Below, in pieces: positions 6,184-15,086 of a stretch of DNA of 17,343 nucleotides. Numbering within the stretch: position 1 is the stretch's first letter; every line of letters begins with the position of its first letter. This stretch comes from Persicitalea sp038242095 (lineage in GTDB: Bacteria; Bacteroidota; Bacteroidia; Cytophagales; Spirosomataceae). Location of the stretch: the NCBI GenBank assembly GCA_038242095.1, contig JBBSSJ010000069.1, forward strand, positions 1 to 17,343. The letters run 5' to 3'. Both the position numbers and the translations under genes were made by a program. The notes below the pieces were generated by a model that saw only the letters and a program-made list of their open reading frames with translations, was not told the origin of the DNA and searched no databases.

Positions 6184-8007
6184 TTAAATTTTATCAGTCA
6201 GGGATTCAATGAATAGGGAAATGTCCTCCATTTCGGAGGCGGTTAAGTGCAAGGGCTTGCCCGACAAAGTCTGGTCGGGCAGATCCAGTCCGATACCGGT
6301 ACCGCCGCCCCGGTTGTAGAATTCTATCACCTGGGTTATCGTTTCAAAAGCACCATTATGCATGTACGGGGCGGTTTTGGCGGCATTTCGGACGGTAGGC
6401 GTCTTGAAGGCGCCGTCGTAAAAATGGATGGGATACATACCATGCCTCCCCCGGTCGACGTCCTTTTTTGGATGATCCAAATCCGCGTCAGCGGGCGTCC
6501 CCAGTACCTCCACCTCAGAAATGGCGTAATGAGGCGGCAGCAGGGAATTGAAAAAGGGCAAAAAGTGACAGGTGCCGCATTGTGCTTTACCCATGAACAC
6601 ATTAAAACCGTTGATCTGCCGACCGGTCATGGCTGCCGGGTCTCCGTTGATGTACTGGTCGAAGGGAGAGTTGAGAGGATGCAGCGTGGTCAGATACCCT
6701 GCCAGGGCTTCGGCAATTTCCTTTAAGGTAAAATCCTGGCTGTCAACCTCCGGGAAAGATTCCGAAAGTAGCTTTTCGTAGTCTTTCGACTTTAAGATCT
6801 CTTTGGAGATACGGTTTGGATCAGCGTTCAATTCCAGCGGATTGAAGATGACATGGACAATTTGTGCTTCGAGACTTTCCGCGCGTCCGTCCCAAAATTG
6901 GCTATGTTGCGCCGAAGCGTACAGTAGGGTAGGGGTGTTCCTTTTCAGGGTTGAGTCGGGACTTGCCGCAGCACTTCTGGTCAGGTTGTCGTTAAAAAAC
7001 CGGGCGGGTTGATGGCAAGTGGCGCAGCTCCTTTCGTCATTGCCCGATAGTGCGGTTTCAGAAAATAACTTCTCGCCGAGTAAACGCTTCGACTTTTCTG
7101 TTTTTGACGGGAGCCCGGCGGTACCGAACCGGATGGCATCTTTTGAAAATAGATTGTCGGCCCGGTAGTTCAGATTATTCTCCGTCTGCAACTCCAGATC
7201 CCAACTCCGGATCGTCGTTGCCAATACGGCTTGTAGTGGCAACGCGTACGATCTCAGGAAAGTCATTCGATCGAAGGTATTGAAATCAGGATGACGGTCC
7301 AGGTACTCGATCGTTTGGTTGAGAATCCTTTTCAGCTCTTCGGCCTCGGGGCTGTTTTTTTTGCTGGTAAAAGGCTCAAGGATCTCATTCATGGCGTTCA
7401 TGGCCACCGCCGCTTCCCGGATCCCGGTCTTCAACTCCGGCGCATCATAGCCTGAAATGGACAAGGTGATCACGCGAATTAGATTGATACGCAGACTCTC
7501 CAATAGTTGAGCATCCGTAAGCTCGAAATGGTACAGCAGCGCTGAGAGACCCGATGCGGTGTTCTGCAAAAGCTCTATTTGAAGAATCAGTTCGGGTTTA
7601 TGCCGGAGGTGGTTCTCATCGAAAAGCAGCGCCTCGATTTGTTGCAATCCCGTGGGCTCGGCCAACTCCAGAGTTGGCTCTTCCACTTCATAAACCGGTG
7701 CCGCATTGATCAATCTGGTTTCACTACCGAAAAAGTAAGCCGTAAAGAATTCAATTTTCTTGTATTGCAGGCGACAGTTCGTTAAGCTCCCGATTGCCTT
7801 TTGTCGCGTGGCGGAATCGCTGGATAGGCTTTTGATGTCCTGTTCAAGAATTTTGGTTTTTCCAGCAAACGCTACCGCATTTTCCCGATAGTATTGCAAA
7901 GCGTACTCTGTCGCTATTCCCCTATCGGGCAAGCGCTTGCCCACCATTTGGGATGAAATCAAAAGGTAGGCCGCAATCACAAGCACTAGTACTTTTTTTT
8001 GATGCAT
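6184..8007 (-). CDS. Imelysin-like / di-heme cytochrome c peroxidase (MauG-type) fusion
   Basis: A 607-residue protein. A hydrophobic N-terminus (residues 5-20) suggests export. About residues 30-290 are helical and carry GLQQIEALLF (120-129), a degenerate form of the imelysin GxHxxE signature with Gln replacing His. The C-terminal half is a di-heme peroxidase of the MauG/CcpA type: heme motif CATCH (328-332), a second heme motif CGTCH (477-481), the RNTPTLLYA segment (356-364) and the usual APYMHNGAFE (546-555), whose Met is a likely axial ligand. Enzymes of this class reduce hydrogen peroxide or oxidise substrates in the periplasm. Imelysin-like domains are tied to iron uptake in other proteins, so the fusion may link metal handling to redox chemistry; the exact reaction is unknown. 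It precedes the phosphatase gene by 22 bases. Confidence 0.9.
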   Translation of the reverse strand: MHQKKVLVLVIAAYLLISSQMVGKRLPDRGIATEYALQYYRENAVAFAGKTKILEQDIKSLSSDSATRQKAIGSLTNCRLQYKKIEFFTAYFFGSETRLINAAPVYEVEEPTLELAEPTGLQQIEALLFDENHLRHKPELILQIELLQNTASGLSALLYHFELTDAQLLESLRINLIRVITLSISGYDAPELKTGIREAAVAMNAMNEILEPFTSKKNSPEAEELKRILNQTIEYLDRHPDFNTFDRMTFLRSYALPLQAVLATTIRSWDLELQTENNLNYRADNLFSKDAIRFGTAGLPSKTEKSKRLLGEKLFSETALSGNDERSCATCHQPARFFNDNLTRSAAASPDSTLKRNTPTLLYASAQHSQFWDGRAESLEAQIVHVIFNPLELNADPNRISKEILKSKDYEKLLSESFPEVDSQDFTLKEIAEALAGYLTTLHPLNSPFDQYINGDPAAMTGRQINGFNVFMGKAQCGTCHFLPFFNSLLPPHYAISEVEVLGTPADADLDHPKKDVDRGRHGMYPIHFYDGAFKTPTVRNAAKTAPYMHNGAFETITQVIEFYNRGGGTGIGLDLPDQTLSGKPLHLTASEMEDISLFIESLTDKI

Positions 8008-8340
8008 TACCCCGTCGCCGCTTCTGAAGTCAGCTTATCTGAGTTGAAAATGGTTTTGAACCGACACCCATTACGTGCGTGCATCACCTGCCAACTGCTT
8101 TGGCGCAGGGGTGGAAATTGCTCTCCCCATCGCGGTTCGATCTCTTTCATGGACATTTCACAGACAGGTTCTGGAAATTAAAGCAGCAAACCTTTCTAAT
8201 GTACTCCATCAACAATACGAACCTGAACATCTTTATGACTATGCCCACCGGTGATTCTTTAGATTTTTGTGTGATAGTCTTAATAACAGGCTCCTGCATG
8301 CTGGTAAAGGTAAAAGCTTCCAAGTTTCCACGTTCGTCAA
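8008..8340. other. Region between the peroxidase gene and the transposase remnant
   Basis: No supported gene. On the minus strand a frame of about 66 codons stays open, ending at a stop at 8147-8149 (it includes ERGNLEAFTFTSMQEPVIK), but it has no recognised motif, no start I can defend and no upstream continuation. It may be the tail of a protein lost when the transposable element arrived. Any promoter for the peroxidase gene would lie here or further upstream if it belongs to the longer operon. Confidence 0.35.
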
Positions 8341-8580
8341 AATTCAGCCTCTATCGCAGGTTACTCGGAGCGCCACCGTTACGGAGAACGGGTGTCGACG
8401 GGCTTTGTGGAGTCGACGGTTAACTCTGTAATTGTCAAACGGTTTGTCAAGCGCCAGCAGATGCAGTGGATCAAGAAAGGAGCGCATTTGTTGTCACTAG
8501 CTCGCAATAAAGGGCTGAATTAGGAGTGGAACGACTGTTTTTGGCAACGGTATCCGGGCTTTCGCCAGGTTCCGGAGTAG
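8341..8580 (+). pseudogene. C-terminal remnant of an ISKra4-type transposase
   Basis: The plus-strand frame reads GYSERHRYGERVSTGFVEST, then VNSVIVKRFVKRQQMQW, KKGAHLLSLARNKGLN, an in-frame TAG (8521-8523), and EWNDCFWQRYPGFRQVPE to a stop at 8578-8580. The pattern 'YGExISTAFVESTVNxVVSKRxVKKQQMQWxxxGAHLLLQxRxxxLN' is what I associate with the end of ISKra4-family transposases; the family name is from memory. Everything before about residue -80 from the end is missing, and the in-frame stop shows it is dead. It lies in the opposite direction to the surrounding operon and next to a sulfatase gene that breaks off after 39 codons, so this element or a later rearrangement probably destroyed that gene. 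Confidence 0.65.
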
Positions 8581-8698
8581 CCCGCCCCGATTGCCGCTCA
8601 ACCAAGATTGCCCCGCAACGGCGAACCATCACACTTTTTGAGTCTCTCCCAACATACAGCGCCAAAAAAAACAGGAAGCATCCGCCTTTGTAAATATT

Positions 8699-8815
8699 GC
8701 CCCAGGCCTGCGACGTGTGGTCGTCGGACATTATAAATAGAATGTTGGGCTTTTGGCCTTTTTGCGAATAGCCTAGTCCGAGAAGCCCCAGGAACAGAAG
8801 CAGGAGATATCTCAT
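8699..8815 (-). pseudogene. 5' fragment of a secreted sulfatase, broken after about 39 codons
   Basis: From the ATG at 8813-8815 the protein starts with a clean signal peptide (MRYLLLLFLGLLGLGYSQ), followed by QKPNILFIMSDDHTSQAWG. That is the standard beginning of a type I sulfatase: first beta-strand, then the metal-binding Asp pair. After WG the similarity ends, and the frame runs on into unrelated sequence next to the transposase remnant until 8471. The formylglycine motif and everything else are missing. It follows the formylglycine-generating enzyme gene by 113 bases on the same strand, so it was once the next gene in the sulfatase operon. The exact breakpoint is uncertain by some ten bases. 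Confidence 0.8.
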
Positions 8816-8928
8816 TAGTCAACATCAAGTTTAAAGGTCTTTTTTATGAAACGTGGCCCGGCTAGTGTACCCTTTTTTTAATTACACCCATGATGCAAAA
8901 CGCCTTCCTGCAATTTTTCGATATTTAG

Positions 8929-9972
8929 CTATTTGGCACCCACCACACAGCGAAAACCCAGGTTGTTGCTGCCGCTGGTTACCTCGCCTTTTCCCCGGCT
9001 ACCCGCCTTGTAGCGAATGCAGTACTCGTCGCTGCACAGAAAAGACCCCCCGCGCTGCACGCGCTTGGTGGCACCAGGTTCCTCGGGATCGTAGCTATCC
9101 GTGGGGCCTTTGGGGTTGTTGGATGCGCTGTTCTGGTAAGCATCGGGACGGTACAAGTCCTGACACCACTCCCACACGTTGCCATCCATGTCGTACAGGC
9201 CGTAGGGGTTGGCTGGAAACGATTTGACCGGCGCGGCTCCAGCGTACCCGTCCTCCTTCAGATTCTTGTCCGGGAAGCTACCCTGATAAATATTGGCCAC
9301 CCATTTGTTGCCGGGTTTGAGTTGATCGCCCCAGTAGTAGGTGTGGTTGCCCCGGCCCCCCTGGGCGGCAAACTCCCATTCCGCCTCGGTGGGTAGCCGC
9401 TTGCCGGCCCAACCGGCGTAGGCGGCGGCGTCTTCATACGATACCTGTACCACGGGTAGGTTCTCGCGCCCCTTGATAGAGCTTTCCGGCCCCTCGGGAT
9501 GCGCCCAGTCCGCCCCCGCCACGTAGTTCCACCATTGCAGCGGATTGTCCAGCGAAACGGAAGTGGGGGTAGGTGTAAATACGGCTGAGCCAGGCACCAG
9601 TTTGTCCACAGGTACCCCCGGATAATCGGCGGGGTTCAGGGGTCTTTCGGCGATGGTTTTGTAGTGGGTCGCTTCCACAAACCGGGCGTATTCGGCGTTG
9701 GTGACCTCGTGTTGGTCCATGTGAAAAGCATCCACCCTCACCTTGTGCACGGGCCGGGAATCGGGGAATTCGTCGGAGCCCATCAGGAAGGTGCCCCCCG
9801 GAATGTACCTCATGCCCGTGGTGTCGCCTTTGCCTTCGGCGATGGTACTCAGGGGTACCTCACCTGGCGTCGCCACCGACGAATCCCCGCTGCTTGTTTC
9901 GTTCTGACAACCAAACGCCAGAGCAGCTAGTACCACAAAAAGAGCTGCTTTCTCTCCCAAAAACTTTCTCAT
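8929..9972 (-). CDS. Formylglycine-generating enzyme (sulfatase-modifying factor), lipoprotein
   Basis: A 347-residue protein. The N-terminus has a lipobox (ALAFG/C22), so it should be lipid-anchored after export. The rest (about 54-347) is a complete FGE-sulfatase domain: MRYIPGGTFLMGS, HEVTNAEYARFV, LPVVQVSYEDAAAYAGWAGK, RLPTEAEWEFAA, GNVWEWCQD and the closing RVQRGGSFLCSDEYCIRY and NNLGFRC. Cys313 and Cys318 match the copper-binding catalytic Cys pair of true formylglycine-generating enzymes, which gliding proteins GldJ/GldK of the same fold lack. True enzymes use oxygen to convert the active-site Cys of sulfatases into formylglycine. The start lies 8 bases after the stop of the Cys-type sulfatase gene, so translational coupling is likely. 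It should activate that sulfatase and others in this locus. Confidence 0.93.
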   Translation of the reverse strand: MRKFLGEKAALFVVLAALAFGCQNETSSGDSSVATPGEVPLSTIAEGKGDTTGMRYIPGGTFLMGSDEFPDSRPVHKVRVDAFHMDQHEVTNAEYARFVEATHYKTIAERPLNPADYPGVPVDKLVPGSAVFTPTPTSVSLDNPLQWWNYVAGADWAHPEGPESSIKGRENLPVVQVSYEDAAAYAGWAGKRLPTEAEWEFAAQGGRGNHTYYWGDQLKPGNKWVANIYQGSFPDKNLKEDGYAGAAPVKSFPANPYGLYDMDGNVWEWCQDLYRPDAYQNSASNNPKGPTDSYDPEEPGATKRVQRGGSFLCSDEYCIRYKAGSRGKGEVTSGSNNLGFRCVVGAK

Positions 9973-9979
9973 GATTTTC

Positions 9980-11512
9980 TCAATGCTTACTTTTAGCCTC
10001 TGCCAGAATCTTCAAAGCTTCCTGATCCTTATACTCTTGCATGAGTTGCTTCAATTCGGCCTTCAAACTGGCGGTGATTTTTTCCGTACCCGCCTGCCCG
10101 TAAGCGTTGGTCATTTCGTGGGGGTCTTTCTGAAGATCAAACAACTCCCACGAATCCGCTCCCCCGTAGAAATAGACCAGCTTGTAGCGATTGGTTCGGA
10201 TCCCAAAATGGGGATAGACATGGTGGGGCAGGGGAAATTCGTAGTAATGGTAATAGACTGCCTTCCGCCACGGTACACTAGCGGACCGTGGGGCTTTCAG
10301 GAGCGGCAGGAAAGATTTTCCCTGGATATCGGACGGAATTTTGGCCGAGGCCATGTCCAGAACAGTCGGTGCCCAGTCGATATTCAGCACCATTTCGTTT
10401 ATCTTCGTACCCGGCTTCACCACGCCCGGATAGCGCACGATCAGCGGCGTCCGCAACGATTCCTCGTAGATAAATCGCTTGTCGAACCAGCCGTGTTCGC
10501 CCAGATAAAAACCCTGATCGGATGAATAAACCACGATAGTGTTTTTGGCCAGGCCGCTCTCATCCAGGTAGTCCAGCAGTTTGCCGATGTTACGGTCCAG
10601 GCCGTTAGCCGTGGCGTAATAGTCTTTCAGGTAGCGCTGAAATTTCCACTCGATAAGGGCTTTGCCCGTCAGGTTTTTATCTTCCGCCTCGCGGGCTACC
10701 TTGTCGTAGTAGGTTTTAAAAATTCTCCGCTGTTCGGAATTCATCCGGGCATATAAATAGCCCTTGTCGTAATCGGGAAAAACTTTCAGGTCTTCCTTCA
10801 TGCGCATGGTTTTGTCCACACTCATGTCCTGCTGCTGAGCGGCTTTTCTGCCCTGGTAATTGTCGTAAAAATTAGTGGGCAGCGGGAAGGTGACGTTGTC
10901 GTAGGCGCCCAAATCTTCCAGGGCGGGGAGCCACGAACGGTGGGTGGCCTTATGGCCGACAATGAGAAAAAACGGCTTGGTGTCGTCGCGCTTGGCCAGC
11001 CATTCGGTCGAAAACTGCGTGATGAGATCCGAGACGTAGCCTGTATAGCGGGTAGTGTCGTTGGGCTGACTGATGAAATCAGGATTGTAGTACTGTCCCT
11101 GGCCGGGCAGGATGTTCCAATAGTCGAAGCCTACGGGTAGACTATTCAGGTGCATTTTGCCAATCCAGGCTGTTTGGTAGCCGTTCTTTTGCAATTCTTT
11201 GGAGAAAAGCGTCTGGTCGGTATCGAAAATCGTGTTGTCATTGCGCTTGTAGCCGTTCATGTGGCTGTACTTCCCAGTCAGCAAGGTGGCCCGACTCGGC
11301 CCACAGATGGAGTTGGTCACGAAGCAATTGGTAAACAAAGCCCCTTCCCTGGCAATACGGTCTATATTTGGGGTTTTGGCGATCTTGTTACCGTAGGCAC
11401 CAATGGCCTGATAGGCATGGTCGTCGGAAAAAATAAATATAATATTGGGCCTGGGCTGACTTTGGGAATAAGAAAGCAGCGGAGCCAGAAAAAGCAGAGT
11501 GAGGTACTTCAT
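9980..11512 (-). CDS. Secreted Cys-type sulfatase, possibly N-acetylglucosamine-6-sulfatase-like
   Basis: A 510-residue protein from the ATG at 11510-11512. This start is preferred over one 15 codons upstream because a clean signal peptide (MKYLTLLFLAPLLSYSQ) begins here. The type I sulfatase fold is intact: the metal-binding Asp pair in FSDDH (30-31), the formylglycine signature CGPSRATLLTG with Cys70 as the modified residue, Lys119/His121 in GKMHL, and the second metal site SSDQGFYLGEHGWFDKR (330-346). The tail has the usual C-terminal sub-domain. Segments such as DDHAYQAIGAYG and GFYLGEHGWFDKRFIYEESL resemble glucosamine-6-sulfatases (SulfAtlas S1_11 type, from memory), so a sulfated glycan such as a host- or algal-type polysaccharide is a plausible substrate. 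It sits after the SusD remnant (41 bases) and directly before its activating enzyme. Confidence 0.93.
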   Translation of the reverse strand: MKYLTLLFLAPLLSYSQSQPRPNIIFIFSDDHAYQAIGAYGNKIAKTPNIDRIAREGALFTNCFVTNSICGPSRATLLTGKYSHMNGYKRNDNTIFDTDQTLFSKELQKNGYQTAWIGKMHLNSLPVGFDYWNILPGQGQYYNPDFISQPNDTTRYTGYVSDLITQFSTEWLAKRDDTKPFFLIVGHKATHRSWLPALEDLGAYDNVTFPLPTNFYDNYQGRKAAQQQDMSVDKTMRMKEDLKVFPDYDKGYLYARMNSEQRRIFKTYYDKVAREAEDKNLTGKALIEWKFQRYLKDYYATANGLDRNIGKLLDYLDESGLAKNTIVVYSSDQGFYLGEHGWFDKRFIYEESLRTPLIVRYPGVVKPGTKINEMVLNIDWAPTVLDMASAKIPSDIQGKSFLPLLKAPRSASVPWRKAVYYHYYEFPLPHHVYPHFGIRTNRYKLVYFYGGADSWELFDLQKDPHEMTNAYGQAGTEKITASLKAELKQLMQEYKDQEALKILAEAKSKH

Positions 11513-11553
11513 GCGTGATTTGAAATCTTTGTTAATAACGTTTCTAAAACTGA

Positions 11554-11766
11554 TCAATATCCGGGATTCTGAGTCAGTAAAGAATTGATGTCCAGTTCCA
11601 CCTGGGGAATCGGGAACAGAACCTGATAGTCCTTCACGTTGGCGGCAATGATCGTTTTGCTGGTTTCGGCCAGTTTGGCTTCTTTCTCACCGTGGCTCTT
11701 CATCACGGTCACAAAACGGTCTGTCCGTACCAGATCGAACCACCGCTGGCCTTCGTTGGAAAGCGC
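11554..11766 (-). pseudogene. C-terminal remnant of a SusD-like glycan-binding lipoprotein
   Basis: The minus-strand translation LALSNEGQRWFDLVRTDRF leads on to YQVLFPIPQVELDINSLLTQ and NPGY and ends at 11554. 'EGxRWFDLVR' and a closing 'PIPxxELxxNxxLxQNPGY' are hallmarks of the SusD/RagB C-terminus. Only about 70 of some 500 residues remain; the signal peptide and binding domain are gone. The upstream edge merges into the SusC remnant in a different reading frame, so the protein has no start of its own. SusD normally forms the lid of the SusC transporter and binds glycan outside the cell; this remnant cannot. It confirms the original gene order susC-susD-sulfatase. Confidence 0.88.
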
Positions 11767-13676
11767 GAGGAGCCGTCGTAGCGCCCGCTTACGGTCAGCA
11801 GGTACTTGCTTTTGTAGTTATAATTCACCCGACCCAGAAGTGACATCATACTCCATTGGGTCAGTCCGGATGCGGGCTTGTTGTGGATGGCCCCGGTGCC
11901 GAGGTCATAGTCCTGCAATACGTCATTTACAAATCCCTGCGAGCCTGCGGATAGATTCTCGGAAACGTTCCGCTGGAAAGTTACGCCTCCTACGGCATTA
12001 ATCGTATGATCGGCATTGAACGTCCGGGAATAGCCGAGTGTATTTTCGTTCAGCCAATTGGTATAGGTAGCGTCAGAAATGCTGGCCACGGCCTGCCCCG
12101 CGCTTTGGTAGATGGTGGAAGGTACGTAGTTCTGGGCCTTGGTGGCGAAGTAATCCAGGCCAAACATCACCTTGGCCCGTAAACCGGGGATGATCTCCAA
12201 CTCGCCCGACACGTCGCCGAGCATCCGGGTGGTTTTGTTGGTAATTTTCAATTCTCGCGCCGTAGCCACCGGATTAGGGTATAAGCTGCCGGGCGTGTTG
12301 ACCTGCGCGTAAATGCCTTTTTCATAGTCCTCGTAGATCGGTAAAGCGGGATTAAATTTCAAAGCTCCCGTAACCACGCCGCCCTGTCCGCCCGCATCGG
12401 TCTCGACCGACTTGGCGTTCGTGCGGCTAACGTTCAGGTGTGAACCTACCTTGAAGCGCTTGTTAACCTGTCGACTCTGGTTGATGCGCCCGCCCAGTCG
12501 ATTGAAGTTAGAGCCGAGAATAATCCCCTGCTGGTCGAGGTAGTTCAGTGAAATGGCGTAGGTGGTCTTGGTATCGCCGCCCGAGAAGAAAAGCTGATGA
12601 TTCTGCATGGGTGCAGAGCGGAAAATTTCGTTCTGCCATTCGGTTCTTTGACCGTTGTTGGGGATATTGGCGATGAAGTTAGCGTCATAAGGTGCTTTAA
12701 GGCCCTCATTTGTATAGGCCTCGTTGACCAGCGTGGCATACTGGCTACCGTCCAGTACGGGAATTTTGCGCGCCACATTCTGGATGCCGTAGTAGGAGTC
12801 CAGCGAAATGGCGTCGCGCCCCGCTTTACCAGTCTTGGTAGTGATGAGCACTACGCCGTTGGCCGCTCTGGCGCCGTAAATGGCGGTTGATGAGGCATCT
12901 TTAAGGATTACCATGCTTTCGATATCGGCGGGATTGATGGTGGACAGCGGGCTCATGCGGCCATTACCACCCGTGTCGCCGAAGCCGCCGCCGCTGTACA
13001 CGGGTACTCCGTCGATGACGTAAAGCGGCTCGTTGCCCCCCTGTAGCGAACTGGAACCCCGAATACGGATAGAGGCGATAGCGCCGGGCATTCCGGAGGT
13101 TTGCGTCGCCTGCACGCCCGGTGCGCGTCCCGCCAGACCCTGGTCGATGGCCGAGATCGGGGATTGCTGTACCTCACCCACCTTGATGGAAGCCACCGAT
13201 CCGGTCAGGTCACTTTTCTTCACCGAGCCGTACCCGACCACGATCATTTCGTCGAGCGTCTGGGTGTCGGGTGTCAGGCCTACGTTCAAAATGCTCTGAC
13301 TTCCGGAAACCGCTTTTTCCTGTGATAAGTAGCCCACGAAGGAAAATACCAACGTCACCGATCCGTTCGGCAGTTCCAGTTGGTACTGCCCTTTGGTGTC
13401 GGTCGTGGTGCCGCGTTGGGTACCTTTGATCAGAATGCTGACGCCTGGCAAACCTGACCCGTTCTCATCCGTTACTGTACCTGTTAGGGTTTGCACCTTT
13501 GTAGAGGAGCCGTTACGAAAAACAGGCAGAACTTTTCCACCTGCAGCATAGGTGGCGGTTGGGCTGGCTTGTACATGTTCCAGCGCGATGGTCAGACAGA
13601 TCAGTAGGGCGCACCGTAAACTGGCCGATTTGGGGCATACTGGAATGGGGAATTTGTGGAAGTAGTAGATCTTCAT
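11762..13676 (-). pseudogene. SusC-like TonB-dependent transporter lacking its C-terminal third
   Basis: About 638 residues remain from the ATG at 13674-13676, chosen because the signal sequence begins there. In order: signal peptide (about 1-38), a CarboxypepD-regulatory-like domain (about 63-125, LTGTVTDENGSGLPGVSI...), a TonB-box region DEMIVVGYG (142-150), the plug (KSDLTGSVASI to about 290, with GAIASIRIRGSSSLQGG, PLYVIDGVPV and ASSTAIYGARAANGVVLITT) and the first part of the barrel up to GRYDGSSRF. Family members are about 1000 residues, so some 350-400 residues of barrel are missing. The frame then runs into the susD remnant in the wrong phase and ends at 11709. An intact barrel is required for transport, so this protein should be inactive. 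It would have been the outer-membrane importer of the sulfated glycan locus. Confidence 0.9.
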
Positions 13677-13928
13677 TGACGTAAGGTTTAGAAAAAATAA
13701 TGAATCGACTATCGACCCTTGTAAAAGCATTGGTTTTCTGGCTTCTACTGCTCCAATCAAGGTTTTAGAATGGGCTGACGATTGTTAACAATTGCCTGAT
13801 ATTTAACAAATCAAAACGGCAATTTATACAGGGGTATTAATGGAGCAAACCCCAGGCAATATAGGCTATGCCGGGCAAAAGCGTTTATTTAGTAGACTTT
13901 CCACAGACCACGTAGTCTTTAAGGCGTC

Positions 13929-15086
13929 TCACTTTTCTACATAAGATGGCCGGATTTCCGTCGTGAGTTCCGAATCAAAAGTATGGGCCAGCTTTGTCAA
14001 CCGATCGACCACTTTGGCTTTACCATCAGCGACATTCCTGGTCTCTCCGATGTCGGTGGCAAGGTTGTAGAGCCAGGGTAGCGGCATAGTGGGCTTCGTA
14101 TCCAGCAGGGACTCTTTCACGGGCTGCTTACCCCCCCACTTTTCGCTGGATTCAAGAAAATGAAGTTTCCAATCGCCTTTTCGGATGGCAGCTAGTTCTC
14201 CATCACGCCCGTAGTAGCACAAAAAATCATAGGGAGATTTGGCATTCTTACCCTGCATCAGCGGAAAAATATCGTGACCGTCGATTTTTCGGTCGGTGGG
14301 GATTATGGCACCTGTCAGTTTGGTCAGGGTAGGTTAAAAATCCATGATGGTGGCCAATTCCCGGCAAACGCTTCTGGCCGGAATTTGCCCCGGCCAGCGG
14401 ACGATTAGGGGCACCCGGAAGCCCGCCTCCCAGGTGCTGCCTTTTCCCCCGTGCAGGGGAGGGGCTGCCACGCCCGATGGTCCGTTGTCGGAAGTAAATA
14501 CCACGATGGTGTTGTCTAGGATTCCGGATGCTTCCAGTTCTTTGAGTAGCTCGCCACAACTCCAATCGAGTTCTTCGGCCGTATCGCGGTATAGGCCATT
14601 TTCCCCGTCATGACGACGGAACTCTTTGGATGCAAAGAGTGGAATATGGATTGCACTGTGCGCCATGTACAAGAAGAAGGGCTTTCCCTTGTTTTGCCGG
14701 ATGAAGGAAACCGCCTCCTTCGTATAGTCCTGGGTTATCCGGTCATATTCTACCTCACTGTTCTTTTTCAACAGGGCTGTGTTGCGGTAAAGGTCTGATC
14801 GGCCGTGATTAGGCCCCGGCATACCGTGGTAGTAATCGAACCCCTGGGCGTTGGGCATCACTTCGGGGAGCAGGCCGAGGTGCCACTTGCCGATACAGCC
14901 CGAGGTGTAGCCCTGCCCCTTCAATAATTCGGCAATCGTTATTTCGTCAGGATTCAATCCGTTGTGGGTGTCCGGTGGCAGAACCGCCACGTGCCGGCCC
15001 ACGCGCTTGGGGTAGCTGCCCGTCATCAGGCTGGCCCTGGTTCGAGTGCAAACGCCCGCCGGGGCATAGAAGTCGGCGGTCAACGC
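13929..15086 (-). pseudogene. Sulfatase pseudogene: no 5' end, nonsense codon, altered active-site motif
   Basis: Homology begins near LTADFYAPAGVCTRTRASLMTG and runs through SYPKRVGRHVA, CIGKWHLGLLPE, FFLYMAHSAIHIPLF, TIVVFTSDNGPSGVA and STWEAGFRVPLIVRWPGQI to a C-terminal part with GELAAIRKGDWKLHFLES. It resembles arylsulfatase A-type enzymes. Three defects are visible. The signal peptide and first metal site are missing; sequence upstream of about 15086 belongs to another sulfatase on the opposite strand. The core C-x-P-x-R signature is CTRTR, with Arg (15042-15044) in place of Pro. A TAA at 14334-14336 interrupts MDF-stop-PTLTKLTG in the same frame, where a leucine codon is expected (one-base change). 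The remainder is open, so decay is recent. It precedes susC in the operon direction. Confidence 0.88.

Noticed and set aside
7927..7942. Perfect 16-bp palindrome GGGCAAGCGCTTGCCC inside the start of the peroxidase gene
   Set aside because: It lies within codons of the signal-peptide region, no second copy was noticed, and a single palindrome of this length in 17 kb is weak evidence for an operator.
8147..8345. Minus-strand open frame of about 66 codons (contains ERGNLEAFTFTSMQEPVIK)
   Set aside because: No start codon context, no motif and no continuation; noted only as a possible remnant.
14964..15083. Upstream extension of the plus-strand sulfatase remnant to an ATG at 14964
   Set aside because: This stretch is the opposite strand of the minus-strand sulfatase, including its formylglycine signature; the extension is a shadow frame.
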